Below the pieces are notes generated by a model. That model did not search any database. It was not told where the DNA came from and worked only from the letters and a program-made list of their open reading frames with translations. Shown in pieces: positions 38,256 through 48,949 of a DNA stretch of 64,000 bases; the first letter of the stretch is position 1; the number at the start of each line of letters is the position of its first letter. Both the position numbers and the translations under genes were made by a program. Source of the stretch: Branchipolynoe longqiensis (lineage: Eukaryota; Annelida; Polychaeta; Phyllodocida; Polynoidae); contig CM059186.1 of NCBI GenBank assembly GCA_030323885.1, positions 25,439,849-25,503,848 on the forward strand, in the 5' to 3' direction.

Positions 38256-39093
38256 CTAAAGGCCCTGTCACACTATTCCTTATTGCATCAGAGTATGCCG
38301 ACGTATGTGATTTTGTGTCAACATGTTGATGTATGTTGGTATGCACTGAAACAAGTTATGGGTACGTTTTGGGTAGGGCCTACTTTTGGCATAAGTAGTA
38401 TTTGTTAAAGCCCACTGGTGTATGCTGAGATAAGTTTTGGGTAAGTTTGGCATAAGTTGTACTTTTGAGCATGTTCAAAATTCCGCCGTATGACGACAGC
38501 ATATGTCGCCAAACGCTGACGCAATACGGCTGACGCAAAACCACGCGATAAACCTTAAGGGTCTGTCACACTACGACCTCTGGTGGTAGGGTATGCCGGC
38601 GTATGCGGTTTTCGATCGATACGCCGTCATACGCCGTCATAGGTTCGGCATAGGTCATATACGCTCATCATAGGTTGGCATAGGTCGGCGTATGTCAAGC
38701 CGACAACATTTTTCAAAATTGTTCAAAATTTTCAACCTATGCCGATGTATGGCATATAGGTTGCTCATACGCTCGACGTACGCTAGACATACGCTAGACA
38801 TATGCCGGCATAGGTTATGCATAGGTTAGGGGTATGCCGGCATAGGTTAGGCATACGTTGCACCGGTGCCCTCGGCGTATCTCTAGCGTATTTAGCTTAC
38901 CCATGGCTTACGTGTAACGTGTTCGAGCGTACTCATAGCGTATACTAAGCGTATGCCCAGTGTATGACCAACCTATGGTCTCGGTATGTAAAGGCGCCAC
39001 AAGGCTTCTTCTGTCACTCCTGTTCCGCTGCTCAGACACGATGAATGTCCAGGCACTCCATCTGCAGTTCCAGCATCAGTACACAATTGCCCT

Positions 39094-40237
39094 TTGTATC
39101 AGCATGAGCTAAGTCTCTACCTCATGGACTCTCTCGCCACCCGTCTAAAGAGGAGAACGAGGAGGCAGCGGCGGTCAATGTGGGTCAGACCCTGGATTGG
39201 GAGGCGGCCACAGTTTGGCTTGTACATCAAGCTTATGGTCGAGCTCCGAGGCGAGGACACTGTGTCGTTTGTGAACTTCATGCGGATGCCTCCCCAGTTG
39301 TTCGACGAGATTGTGGCACGAGTGGGACCTAGGATAAAACAAAATGCACCACATTCTGGGTGCCGCTCAAGCCTGCGCTGAAGATCGCCCTTACTCTGCG
39401 GCATGTGGCATCTGGGAACAAATACTCATCCATGAAATTCGGGTGGAGGGTCCCCCACAACACAGTCACTCATAGTGTGTGAAGTCTGTCAGGCCATCGT
39501 CGACGAGTACATGGACGAGGTGATGACGTTTCCGACCACTCCACACGGACCAATTCCTACAGAAGTGGAACTTCCCCCATACCTGTGGCGCTCTGGATGG
39601 GAAGCACATTGCCTGCCGGTGCCCTCCAAAGAGTGGGTCACTCTACTATAACTACAAGGACTTTTACTCCGTGGTCCTGTTGGCGCTTGTAGACGCGGAC
39701 TACAAGTTTATCTGGGCAGATCTTGGGGGTTTGGGCTCCGCGTCTGATGCCCAGATCTACAACGACTCCAAGCTGAAGGTGGGCACTGAAGGTGGCACCA
39801 TCGGCTTTCCGCACCCTGAACCGATCGTGGACGGCCAGAAGGATGTGCCCTATTTTCTCATCGGTGACGATGCCTTCGCCCTGCGGCCGACCATGATGAA
39901 GCTGTACAGCAGGAGGGGGTTGACCAATGAGGAGCAACTGTTCAACTACCGGCTCTCCGGGGCTAGGAGAGTGGTGGAGAATGCCTTTGGCATTCTAGCC
40001 AACCGCTTCCAAGTGCTGATGACCACTATGCAGCACCACCCCTCCACCGTGAAGGTCATTGTCAAGGCGTTTGTGGTTATGCACAACCTCATGAGGATGC
40101 GCTACCCAGCGCTGCAGAACCTGGAGCTGGATCGTCCTGAGACTGGGACCAACAACTTCGTCCCCGGAGCGTGGCGAGAGGGCAAATCCTGTCAGACAGA
40201 GACATTCAACCTAGCCCCAACATCGCCTCCAAGCTAG
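39094..40237 (+). pseudogene. PIF/Harbinger transposase (DDE_Tnp_4 type), frameshifted
   Basis: Nuclease of the PIF/Harbinger superfamily, which would cut and insert the transposon in the nucleus. The N-terminal part (39094-39381) has MRMPPQLFDEIVARVGPRI. After a frameshift comes LKIALTLRHVASGNKYSSMK. After a second and third shift come the LDGKH-type first catalytic Asp (about 39590), SASDAQIYND with the second Asp, GDDAFALRP, FNYRLSGARRVVENAFGILA with the catalytic Glu, and HNLMRMRYPAL. At least three frame breaks between about 39365 and 39600 make it a pseudogene. The last 190 codons (39671-40237) are intact and all three catalytic residues survive, so decay may be fairly recent. 40300-40650 holds no recognised feature. 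Confidence 0.88.
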
Positions 40238-40654
40238 GAAAGGACCAGCGCAATCTAATGAAAGACTGGGTCATCTCGCCCACCGGAGCACTATCATGGC
40301 AAGACAGCATGATCTGATGTACCAAGACCATGTATCTGTCTGTATGCACAGTGTACGTTTAGTGTTATGAAAACTTACGTGCTTTTCTTTTACACTGTAC
40401 AGTTATCCCTTATTTCACATGTCCGTTATTTTGTGACATGTCTACTGTTATGTGATGGTAATATGTTTATATGTCTAATGGTTCAAATAAACGATATCCG
40501 TTTTTAGATATCAAAACACAATTACATGTCTGTTCTATTCTTTCTATCCCTAATTAAAGTAATCTAGTTAACACTACTTGTAATGAATTGGCTCTCTTTT
40601 TATAAGAATTAAACTTTTGAAAGCATAACCACTGTTTTTACGTACATACTAAGA

Positions 40655-40860
40655 ACACGGGGAAAGAGAGGGTGAGAGAAAGAGACAGGGACAGAAAGGG
40701 GGAGAGAAAGGGGGAGAGAGAGGGGAGAGGGAGAGAAGGGGAGAGAGAGAGGGATAGAGGAAGAGAGAGGGGAAAAGAGTGGAAGAGAGAGGGAGAGAAA
40801 AAGAGGGGAAGAGAGAGGGGGGAGAGGGGGAGAAAGGGGAAGAGAGGGTAGAGACTTGTG
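40655..40860. repeat. Purine-only tract, (GGGAGAGA)n
   Basis: About 200 bases almost entirely of G and A on the plus strand, in GGGAGAGA/GGGGAGAG units. It lies between the two Harbinger genes. 40865-41145 beyond it is AT-rich without features. Confidence 0.95.
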
Positions 40861-41149
40861 TCCTTAATATTAATATTAATAATAATTATTCTTTATTTGC
40901 AATTTTACTTCAATTGTACTTTAATTTATAACAATTACATTATGGCATACCATTATTGAACACGGACACACAAATTCTAGTTTAAATATTTTTTTATTTA
41001 CACATCGCGACACATATTTACACATCGTGATACATATATAAATACAAACATACAAAGATAAACAATACAACATAAGATTTAAAAATACAAACTATGACTA
41101 CATATCTACATAGCTACATATCTACACATATTTACAACTATTTACAATC

Positions 41150-42644
41150 ACTTTTCTGTCATCCCATTGGAGCCCGTCCCACTTGGTGACATCGGGGCTG
41201 ACGGGGGGAAGAGGTCCAAGTTGGAGACCCCCCCAACACTCCAGAGATCCCCGACAGCCCCGACAAGTTCAATAGTCTGTCGGACGTCGGGCTGGCCGAC
41301 TCCGACAAAGTTCCTGTGGCGGGGGCGACTCATGTCGGAGTTGAACTCGTCACGGCACCGGAAGTCGACGGCCAGCCCACACCGACAGTGGCCGCACCAC
41401 CTGGGCGGGCAACGAGTCCTGGAGGGGCCCTGGTGTGGCCCGCCATGCCGAGTGTCCGTAGTGCAGCAGGCAACTGTGCCATCGCCACAGACGGCCGTGG
41501 CACCAACTGAGGCTGAGGCGGGAGCGGCTCATGACGGATGTGGAGCGCCTGTCCGGTCATAGGTTGAGGCAGAGGTTGAGGCAGAGGCTGATGCTGGTGC
41601 TGAGGCTGAGGCTGAGGCTGATGCTGAAGCTAAGGCTGATGCTGAGGCTGAGGCTGAACATGTGGCTGCGCCATGTATTGCTGCACATACTCCTGTGTCT
41701 GCGACACCCAAGGTAATGCTGGTGGTGGCTGGTGAGTCCATTGGTGGGGTTGTGGCTGGTACAAGTGACTTGTTGATGGCGCGCAAACCACAGGAGCCGG
41801 TGCAGCCACAGGAGCCGGTGCAGCCACAGGAGCCGGTGCAGCCACAGGAGCCGGTGCAGCCACAGGAGCCTGTGCAGCCACATGAGCCGCTGCAGCCACA
41901 GGAGCCGTTGGCAATCTGCCTCTAACCCCTGCGACAAGATCCGGTTGATCGCCGCCCGTGTCTCCACAAACTGCTCCTCCGGCATGGTCATGAGCATGTC
42001 GCGGCCATAGTTGGCAAAGGCGGCAGGCACGCTGCGTCATCGCCGGTGTAGGAGGCGGCTGCATGACCTTAAGCATGTCCCCAGACTCGTCGAACCTATT
42101 CTGGATGGCAGTGAGGAGGTTTGCGTCGTCTGGGGCTTGGAGTGGGAGGAGTGGTGGTAAGGTCCTCCTCCATCCCCATGTCTAGATCCGTGCCGACATT
42201 CTCCTCGATGCCGACATCGCGCTGCGCAGCCTCTATGGCAGCGGCCACCTGCAAGACACAATAATAAAATAACATAAGTAACATGAATGCAAATCAATGT
42301 ATCAACAAAAGACTAAACAACAACACAAGTCAACAATAAAGCACAAATATTTAACGATAAATGATTCAATTGATTTATCAAGATTCATTACGTAAATACC
42401 ATATATCGATTGTTGACTTCTCGAAATAACGATAACAACACAACAAGTCAACAATAAAGAACAACAGCAAATAGATAACATTAAACAATTAACGTGATTT
42501 AGCAAGATTAATTATGTAAATAACATATTGGTTTTTCAACTTCTCCAGAATATTTGGGGTTTTATGCGAATCCTAACGCCCACACTAGTCAGAAGGATAA
42601 AAGATTATGTACTTACAGTTCTGCAGGGCTCCGGGCAGTGGCAT
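41150..42644 (-). pseudogene. Harbinger second gene (Myb/SANT-like accessory protein), frameshifted
   Basis: Harbinger elements usually encode a second, DNA-binding protein that helps transposase reach DNA. Here minus-strand pieces read AAAIEAAQRDVGIEE, an acidic/Thr-Pro stretch, AIQNRFDESGDMLKVM, FANYGRDMLMTMPEEQF, RAAINRIL, then a proline/glutamine/alanine-rich repeat region. The pieces lie in different frames, so it is broken. A small first exon may start at ATG 42644 (GTAAGTAC donor near 42612), with an acceptor TTGCAG near 42250. The Trp-containing MADF/Myb fold itself is not visible, so the accessory identity rests on position, orientation and the C-terminal motif. Confidence 0.55.
41790..41915. 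repeat. 18-bp minisatellite in the Harbinger second gene
   Basis: About seven units of CCACAGGAGCCGGTGCAG. Being a multiple of three, it encodes Ala-Pro-Val-Ala-type repeats in the minus-strand frame. A second, GCTGAG-hexamer-rich tract is at 41565-41660. Confidence 0.93.
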
Positions 42645-42678
42645 GGTGGTAGAGTGTGGAGAAACCAAATTCTCCTGT

Positions 42679-42687
42679 GTATTTATA
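42679..42687 (-). promoter_or_regulatory. TATA box candidate for the Harbinger second gene
   Basis: TATAAATAC on the minus strand, about 35-40 bp upstream of CTACCACCATGCC, the candidate start at 42644. Position and sequence are typical of a core promoter. Confidence 0.5.
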
Positions 42688-42889
42688 CCCTGGCGGCGAC
42701 TGACCACGTGACCCATCGGCGATAACATACGTCACTCCAGGCTTTGTATATGCTGCACATAGGTTTCGCGTAGGTTTCGCGTAGGTTGTGCATACGCTAC
42801 TCATAAGTTGATACGCTAGGCATAGGTTGGCCACAAAACACACAAAAAACTTAATCTGTTCATGAAAACAATTATAAGCACTTCATCCC

Positions 42890-43105
42890 AGGCAGGATGG
42901 CCGAATGAGTTGAGCATCCAATTCCCACGTTGTGGTAGGTAATGAAATTCAAACCCCCCAGGTGATGTAAAAATGTATACTTTAATTGTTGCTACCTAGC
43001 CTGGGGTTTGGCATTACTAGGATATGGCAAGGAGCAGTGGAATGAGGAAGACCAATTGTATGCGATTTAACTACCCCCTGCTTGATCAACTAATGTAGGC
43101 TACAA
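42890..43105 (+). mobile_element. SINE1, short subfamily
   Basis: Head GGATGGCCGAATGAGTTGAG and decayed box B. The body ends early in GGAGCAGTGGAATGAGGAAGAC, the alternative 3' end also seen at 5810 and 28245. Confidence 0.75.
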
Positions 43106-43149
43106 CAGAAATTAACACAAGCCACAAATATACCACAGTCTCAGTGTCA

Positions 43150-43935
43150 ATAAATAGAACCACTCATTGTGACTCTCTACTGACCTGTTTCAAAAGCACC
43201 ATATCTTTTTACCGCTTGATGGATGGGGGAGGCTCTGTAGTTGCCTATCTGTTGGCATGTCATAACGGCTGTGGGCCAACAGTGGCAAATGCTGGTGGGC
43301 CAACGGTGGCAAACGCCGTTGGGCCAACGGTGGCAAACGCCGTTGCACTGGCGGGCATTTGTAACTTCTGACTCTCTACTGACCTGTTTCGAAAGCAACC
43401 ATATTACACCTCACCTATGGTTGTTAGTTAGGCACATTTTAACATCCTTCTCAACCATATCTTTCTACCGCTTGATGGATGGGGGAGGCTCTGTAGTTAC
43501 TTGCCTGTCTGTTGGCATGTCATAATGGCGGCGGGTCAACGGTGGCAAATGCCGGTGGGCCAAAGGTGGCAAACGCCGGTGGGCCAACGGTGGCAAACGC
43601 CATTGGACCAACGGTGTTGGTCCACTGATCCACGATTGACCCAACAACTCATTAAACACTATTTTCATTGCAAAAAAAGCCTGTTGGTTAAGATTTTTTT
43701 TAAATGTACAAAAAAAGATTATATTTTACACCGTCGGGCCCGACGTCGGACCATGGGTGGTGGCCCGATGTGGAGCCGGTTGGGGCCCAACGGTGGCCCG
43801 ACGGTAGCCCGACGGTGGCAAATATTTGGAAAATGCCCGGCCGTCTGCCCGACGGTGGCCCGACGGTAGAAAATATGTGGCGACCGTCCGACCAATACCC
43901 ACCATCGGCCCGACGGCTCCATGCTGTCTGGGATA
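43150..43935. repeat. GC-rich GTCGGCCCGACGG repeat element related to 31135-32578
   Basis: Two ~230-bp direct copies (from ACTCTCTACTGACCTGTTTC, about 43160 and 43370) carry GGGCCAACGGTGGCAAACGC units. Then 43733-43935 has GGCCCGACGGTGGCCCGACG units and ends CGGCTCCATGCTGTCTGGGA, matching the right end of the foldback element. Confidence 0.75.
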
Positions 43936-44205
43936 GTGCTGCACCCCACTAGGAGACCAGCCTGCCAGCACCATGACCTGATATATCCCACTCAGTCACA
44001 TTATATCCTGACACTGTTCGAGCCAACCAGTGCTTACCTTATCCTAATAATGCCGAGCGCCTGGCTAGGAAGGGACAAATATCAATTTTTAGATTATTGG
44101 TTTGACTCAACCAGGATTCGAACCCACAAGCCCATGAGGTCGGATCCCCCAAACTCCCAAAACAGGAGATGGACGCTTAACTCATTTGGCCATCCCGTCT
44201 GGTCG
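43935..44205 (-). mobile_element. SINE1, tail lost
   Basis: Body from AGTGCTGCACCCCACTAGGA through GCCGAGCGCCTGGCTAGGAA to the tRNA-like head with box B complement (GGATTCGAACCCAC) and GGCCATCCCGTCTGG. Its tail was apparently cut where it joins the GC-rich repeat at 43935. Confidence 0.82.
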
Positions 44206-44306
44206 AAGTTGTTTGCATGTGCTTACAGGGCGATAATGTAACTATGGCCCTGAAATTGGAATGAATACTTTCCACTTAGATATAGCTACCCCCCCCCCCA
44301 CCCCCC

Positions 44307-44467
44307 TGTAATATATGCATAAAAGACATCCAGGCACGTGTGGAGAAAAAGGAATATGTAAATGAGATGACGTCAGAGTTGAAAGGTTGCCGGTGGTCTA
44401 TGGGCCTGGACGTGAATAAAGCATTCAGTATCCAGAAGTCAAAGTGTTCAGACGTTGTACTTTCACA
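44307..44467 (+). repeat. 5' LTR
   Basis: TGTAATATATGCATAAAAGA at the start, ACTTTCACA at the end. Contains GATGACGTCAGAG (a CRE-like core) and GAATAAAGC (polyadenylation-signal-like). About 95% identical to the 3' LTR by eye. Confidence 0.93.
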
Positions 44468-44485
44468 TGGTGTCAAATAGGGACG

Positions 44486-45997
44486 ATGCCGCCTGCTAAC
44501 ACGCTGCCGGGTCTCAGGCCGCCAGGTCAAGCTTATCCTCTGCAACAACGCACAATCGAACTGGAAAACATGGATCAGAGCATATAACATATAAGCCACG
44601 GCTGCAGGAGTCGTAACAAAGACAGAACGAGTGCAATGCTGTATCTTTCTTCACATCGCGGGCGAAGAAGCCCAAAAGGTTTTCGCCAATATGTCCATCA
44701 CGCTCGCTGAGCAAGACAAGATCGGACCGTTTACGGAGGCGTTTCAAGCATATTGTACTGGTAAATATAATTTGATAATAACACGCTACCGTTTCAATTC
44801 TCATAATCAAGCCACAGAAAACATGTCCACGTATATCACAGCCTCTTAGACAGAGTGAAAGATTGTGAATATGGGCCGGTGGAAGAATCACTTTTGCGTG
44901 ATCGGTTGGTGGCTGGAGTCAAGAACATTACTTTGAGAAACAAAATGCTTCAGGCAGCCATTCTTAGTCTGGAAAAATGTATAAACATGTGCGAGCTCAG
45001 TAAGTTCAGTTCTGACCAGTTGGAGGAAAAGAAATCGGATGTGGAGGTTAAGGAAATTGATTTTCTGAATAGATATACAACTGCGCGTACCGGTGCACCG
45101 GTGGTTCGTCCGTCTGGGCCGCCCGCTTGGAAATTGCCATCTTGGAAGGCCGCCAACAGCACCGGTGCAGGCGAATTCAAGATTCAATGTCAGAACTGTG
45201 GTTATGAACACCGCCGGGGAGTCTGTCCGGCCAGGGGCAAGACGTGCGTTGCCTGCAAGAAGGTCAGGCACTTTGGGAAAGTTTGCCGGAGCAAACGTGG
45301 CAGAGTAAATGAGTTGACCGTGGAAGAACCCAACCCTCACAACGCTGAACAAGACCCAGATCCGGCGGAAGTCAATGTGTTTACGACGGATCTGTTTGTC
45401 GGCGCCATTGACCGCAGCACCGAACAAGATGCCAAACTCTGGTATGCAACTGTCCGAGTGAACGGTCATCCAGTCAAGTTCAAGCTCGAGGCGAACGTTC
45501 TTCTGAGGAACATTTTCGACAGGGTCCTACCGAGGTGGCTGGCGAACACCTGGTGTTCGCTCGTGACATTTTCGGGGCATCGGATCACTCCCGACTGTGA
45601 GGCGTTGATCATGATCAACATCAGAAACTTTACATTCCAAGTGGTGCGGGACTGCCATCCCATCTTGGGTAAACAGGCTTATGTTGTGTTGAACCTGTTG
45701 GCGTGTGTGGACGAGGTGCATTCTGGCGTGCCGACGAACATTTCCACCCCGGATAACATCTACAGCACGCAAGCCGAAGATCTGGTAAGCAAATATAAAG
45801 ACGTTTGTCAAGGTTTAGGTCTGATAAAGTCGAATGCTATCATTCATATTGACAAATCTGTACAACCTGTTGTCGACCCGCCTAGGAGGATCCCATATGC
45901 GATTCAAAACAAGGTGCATGACAAGCTTGATCGTATTGTAGAAATGGGTGTAATTGTTGAACAGGATGAACTTATACTGACTGCGTTAATTCCATAA
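44486..45997 (+). pseudogene. Gypsy gag, zinc knuckles, dead protease and RT start
   Basis: A first gag part (44486-44849) is broken over frames. 44855-45997 is an open 380-codon stretch: capsid C-terminal part, two zinc knuckles (C112-x2-C115-x3-H119-x4-C124 and C131-x2-C134-x4-H139-x4-C144), then a retropepsin-like region. Here the catalytic Asp-Thr/Ser-Gly position reads Glu212-Ala213-Asn214, so the protease should be inactive. It ends in the first strands of an RT domain (about residues 347-373) before a stop. Confidence 0.85.
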
Positions 45998-46345
45998 CAA
46001 TCGTAAAAAAAACTAATAAGATAAGGATTTGTCTGGATCTGACTAAGTTGAATAAGGCTATCAAGAGAGGGCCATTCCCTACTAAAACTATTGACAAAAT
46101 TATCGCCAAGATGGCGAACGCACAGTATTTGTCAGTTTTGTGTGCTATGACAGAGGTTTCATGACTATATCTTCGGCAAAGAAGTTCAAATTCAAACTGA
46201 CCACAAATCGTTGGTGGCAAATAATGCAGAAGCCAATACATAAGGTGTCAGCACGGATGCAAAGAATGCGAATATGATTACAGAATTACAACATACAGCT
46301 GTGTCATGTTAAGGGTTCTCTAATGTTCTTTGCAGACACGATGTC
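45998..46345 (+). pseudogene. Gypsy RT/RNase H remnants around an internal deletion
   Basis: 46025-46135 still reads a piece of RT with stops. The frame then jumps at about 46140-46165 straight to an RNase H piece (TDHKSL near 46196). The catalytic core of RT is absent, so several hundred bases have been deleted. Confidence 0.75.
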
Positions 46346-47690
46346 CAGAGCACGCAGTGCTAATGTAGGTCATGCTGACCTATTTGATGACACACTCAGC
46401 GTCGGTGCAGTGGACATGAAATTATTCAGTCTGTTAAGTAAAATTGTCAAAGAGTATGATAATGATGTATCCATGTCCATGTTAATAACACATATCGAGA
46501 ACGGTTGGGACATTACACACATACAAACACTGCCATGTCTACGGCAATACATTCTGCACAAAGACAAACTAGCTGTAGAGAACAACTAAGTGATGAAAGG
46601 CAATTGGGTTGTGGTACCTCCAAAGCTCCACGGTGAAATGATTGAAGCGTTGCACGAGACGCACTTGGGTATCACTAAGTCCAAGCAGTTAGCAGGTGTC
46701 TGCATGTTCTGGCCTAACATTAATAAACAAATTGACGAAAAAGTCAGTCGGTGTGACACATGCCAAAATAACTGAAAGAATTTACATAACGAACCATTGA
46801 TAAGTCAACCTTACAAAAAGAGAGGGGCGGATTTATTTGAAATAAATCACGAGAATTACATAATAACCGCAGATTACTACACTAAATATCCAGAGGTAAC
46901 TTTGTTGAAGGATACAGCGTCTGCCACGGTTATCGAGGCCATGAAGGATAACTTCGCTAGGCATGGTATTCCGAGCCAAGTGATTTCGAACAACGGTCCG
47001 CAGTTTAAGAGCCATGAGTACAAAGAATTTGCACAACACTATGGGTTTACAGCCACATACTCGAGTCCGCAGTATCCCCGAAGCAACGGGCAAATCGAAA
47101 GATTTGTGCAAACAATCAAAAACATGTTAAAAAAATGCCTAGACACGAAAACAGATTTTCAGCTAGCATTGCTTAACTATAGGAACAGTCCCTTGCCCGT
47201 GCTTAATGCATCTCCAGCTCAGCTGCTCATGAGCAGGAGGTTGAGGGGAAGGTTACCTATTGCGGAAGATAATTTTTTACCCGAAAGACAGAATACAAAA
47301 AGGGCACAAACGGCGAAGCGCCAACAAAGTCAGAAAAGTTTCCACTACAAAAAGTATGGTAAAGCACACATGCGGGCCATTGAAAACTGGCGATAGCGTC
47401 AAGTACAAAAACCATGCAGGGGAATGCAAGAAAGGGGTGATTTTGGGTCGAACAGGAATTTCGGGAAGGCAATACCAAATTTTAAATGAGTCGGGCAACA
47501 TGTTGTATAGGAACAGGGTTCAAGTCTTAAGGGCTCCAGAAGTGGTACAGCCCGAGCCAGTCGGGCAGGCACAAAGTGTACTGACAACGCAGTCAAATGT
47601 AAACAACACAGCTAATCTAACTAGGTCAGGTCGGGTGATTAGTCAGCTGCAAACAGCTACATTAGTCAGCTGCAAACTGTAATCACACAT
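46346..47690 (+). pseudogene. Gypsy integrase, broken, second catalytic Asp replaced by Asn
   Basis: An HHCC zinc-binding region (46600-46772: H..H, then C-x2-C) ends in a stop. The core (46797-47396) keeps the first Asp (residue 12 of that stretch) and the Glu (residue 101). The second catalytic Asp in the S-D-N-G motif reads Asn (residue 65). A C-terminal part follows in another frame (47260-47682) with a small chromo/GPY-like region. Confidence 0.85.
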
Positions 47691-47981
47691 GAACATGTTA
47701 TGTGCATGTTAGTTTAAGTTTTGTTTGCTTTCAGAGTCGTTATATATTATATTTCAAAGTAGACACTGTGTCGTATGGGAGGCTATAAGCAGTCGGACAT
47801 TAACCCAAAGGACATGAGTGACTGGGTACATTTGGACAGTAACTAACCTGTGGTTGAAAGCTAAGTACTCGTGACATTACCTCTTTATTACTGTATTACT
47901 GTATTTGAACATGTAAACTTGGTGTGACGGTGACGATTTTTAAGATATTGCATATCTAAAAAAATACTTGTGGAGGGGGGA

Positions 47982-48143
47982 TGTAATATATGCATAAAAG
48001 ACATCCAGGCACGTGTGAAGAACAAAGGAATATGTAAATGAGATGACGTCAGAGTTGAAAGGGTGCCGGCGGTCTATGGCCCTGGACGTGAATAAAGCAT
48101 TCAGTATCCAGAAGTCAAAGTGTTCAGACGTCATACTTTCACA
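47982..48143 (+). repeat. 3' LTR
   Basis: 162 bp, direct copy of 44307-44467 with about eight differences including a one-base indel. Preceded by the purine tract and followed by a C-run. Confidence 0.93.
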
Positions 48144-48173
48144 CCCCCCTCACCCGCAAAAAAAACAAAACCT

Positions 48174-48494
48174 CCTGGGCTGTGTTCAGGGTCCGTCTTG
48201 GAGGCACCTCGGAGATGGCCGTGACTTCACGCTAGTCTGAATGGCAAAAGCAGTTTGTTGTCTCGAAAATGGCCGCCCCCATAGGCGGTGGCCATTTGCA
48301 ATGGAAAAGCTGCGCTGTGATTGGTTGAAACTACTGAATATGGCGGCCATTTTCGAGGTGCTTTTCATCTCCAGTCTGAAATAGGAGGCGTCTGTAAGAC
48401 GTCTCCGAAACGCACCATGAATGGAAATAAGCCAAAAAGCATCGCCGAGATGTCTCCGAGGCGCCTCCGAGACGGACCCTGAACGCGGCCCAGG
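48174..48494. mobile_element. Terminal-inverted-repeat MITE, ~321 bp
   Basis: Left CCTGGGCTGTGTTCAGGGTC with CGTCTTGGAGGCACCTCGGA after it. The right end is the inverse (CCTCCGAGACGGACCC, then TGAACGCGGCCCAGG). Terminal repeats are over 40 bp with few mismatches. No target duplication was identified. The ends resemble hAT-type non-autonomous elements, a low-confidence class call. Confidence 0.82.
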
Positions 48495-48496
48495 TT

Positions 48497-48570
48497 AAGA
48501 AATAAAAGCAGTCTTTGTTGCATTGCGACCGACAGCATGATGATGATGACCATGATGATGATGATGATAT
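48497..48570 (+). repeat. GATG-tailed short repeat, copy 3
   Basis: AAAGCAGTCTTTGTTGCATT, GCGACCGACAGC and an ATG/GATG tail, directly after the MITE. Confidence 0.75.
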
Positions 48571-48949
48571 GGCCCACACAATTAGAGGGCAATTAAAGGT
48601 TATGCCAGTACGTGATATAAAAACCTTCCTTCAAGTGCAAGTTATTGGAAACAAACAAAACATATTTTGAAAAGTAATTTAAACATGGATATTCTGAAAA
48701 AAATGATTGGACTTGTAACTATTGGATATTATTTTGAACATAGGCTTATATTTTAAAAGTAGTAAAACACCAAAACTGGGTGCTTGCATGGCTACGACCT
48801 CCAGTAGATTAACATACACATTTTTAATCATTCTTATTCTATGAATAACATGAAATAGATCAACCATACAATGCTTATATAACCGTGCTGTATTTGACGG
48901 TATGATACTAATACATAACATTATCAAATATGAAGCAGTGTAACCACTA

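Larger units (their letters stand above)
38261..42838. mobile_element. PIF/Harbinger DNA transposon, decayed, right terminal repeat not found
   Basis: Two nested left-end motifs: GGCCCTGTCACACTATTCC (38261) and GGGTCTGTCACACTACGACC (38559-38578), both of Harbinger terminal style. Subterminal arrays of CATAGGTTNGGCATACG and TATGCCGGCGTATG occur at 38585-38985 and 42725-42835. Inside are a plus-strand transposase remnant and a minus-strand second gene, the usual convergent two-gene layout of the superfamily. The block is visibly more GC-rich than its surroundings. I could not find the complementary right terminal repeat near 42.84 kb. Confidence 0.8.
44307..48143 (+). mobile_element. Ty3/Gypsy-type LTR retrotransposon, internally deleted
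   Basis: 3,837 bp bounded by two direct repeats of about 161-162 bp that start TG and end CA. The order gag, zinc knuckles, protease-like, RT start, RNase H piece, integrase is the Ty3/Gypsy order. A purine-rich tract TGGAGGGGGGA precedes the 3' LTR. A TGGTGTC line follows the 5' LTR, where a tRNA primer site is expected. Both flanks are C-runs, compatible with a CCCCC target duplication that cannot be proved. Most of the reverse transcriptase is missing. Function of a live relative: copying through RNA in cytoplasmic particles; this copy cannot do so on its own. Confidence 0.92.
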
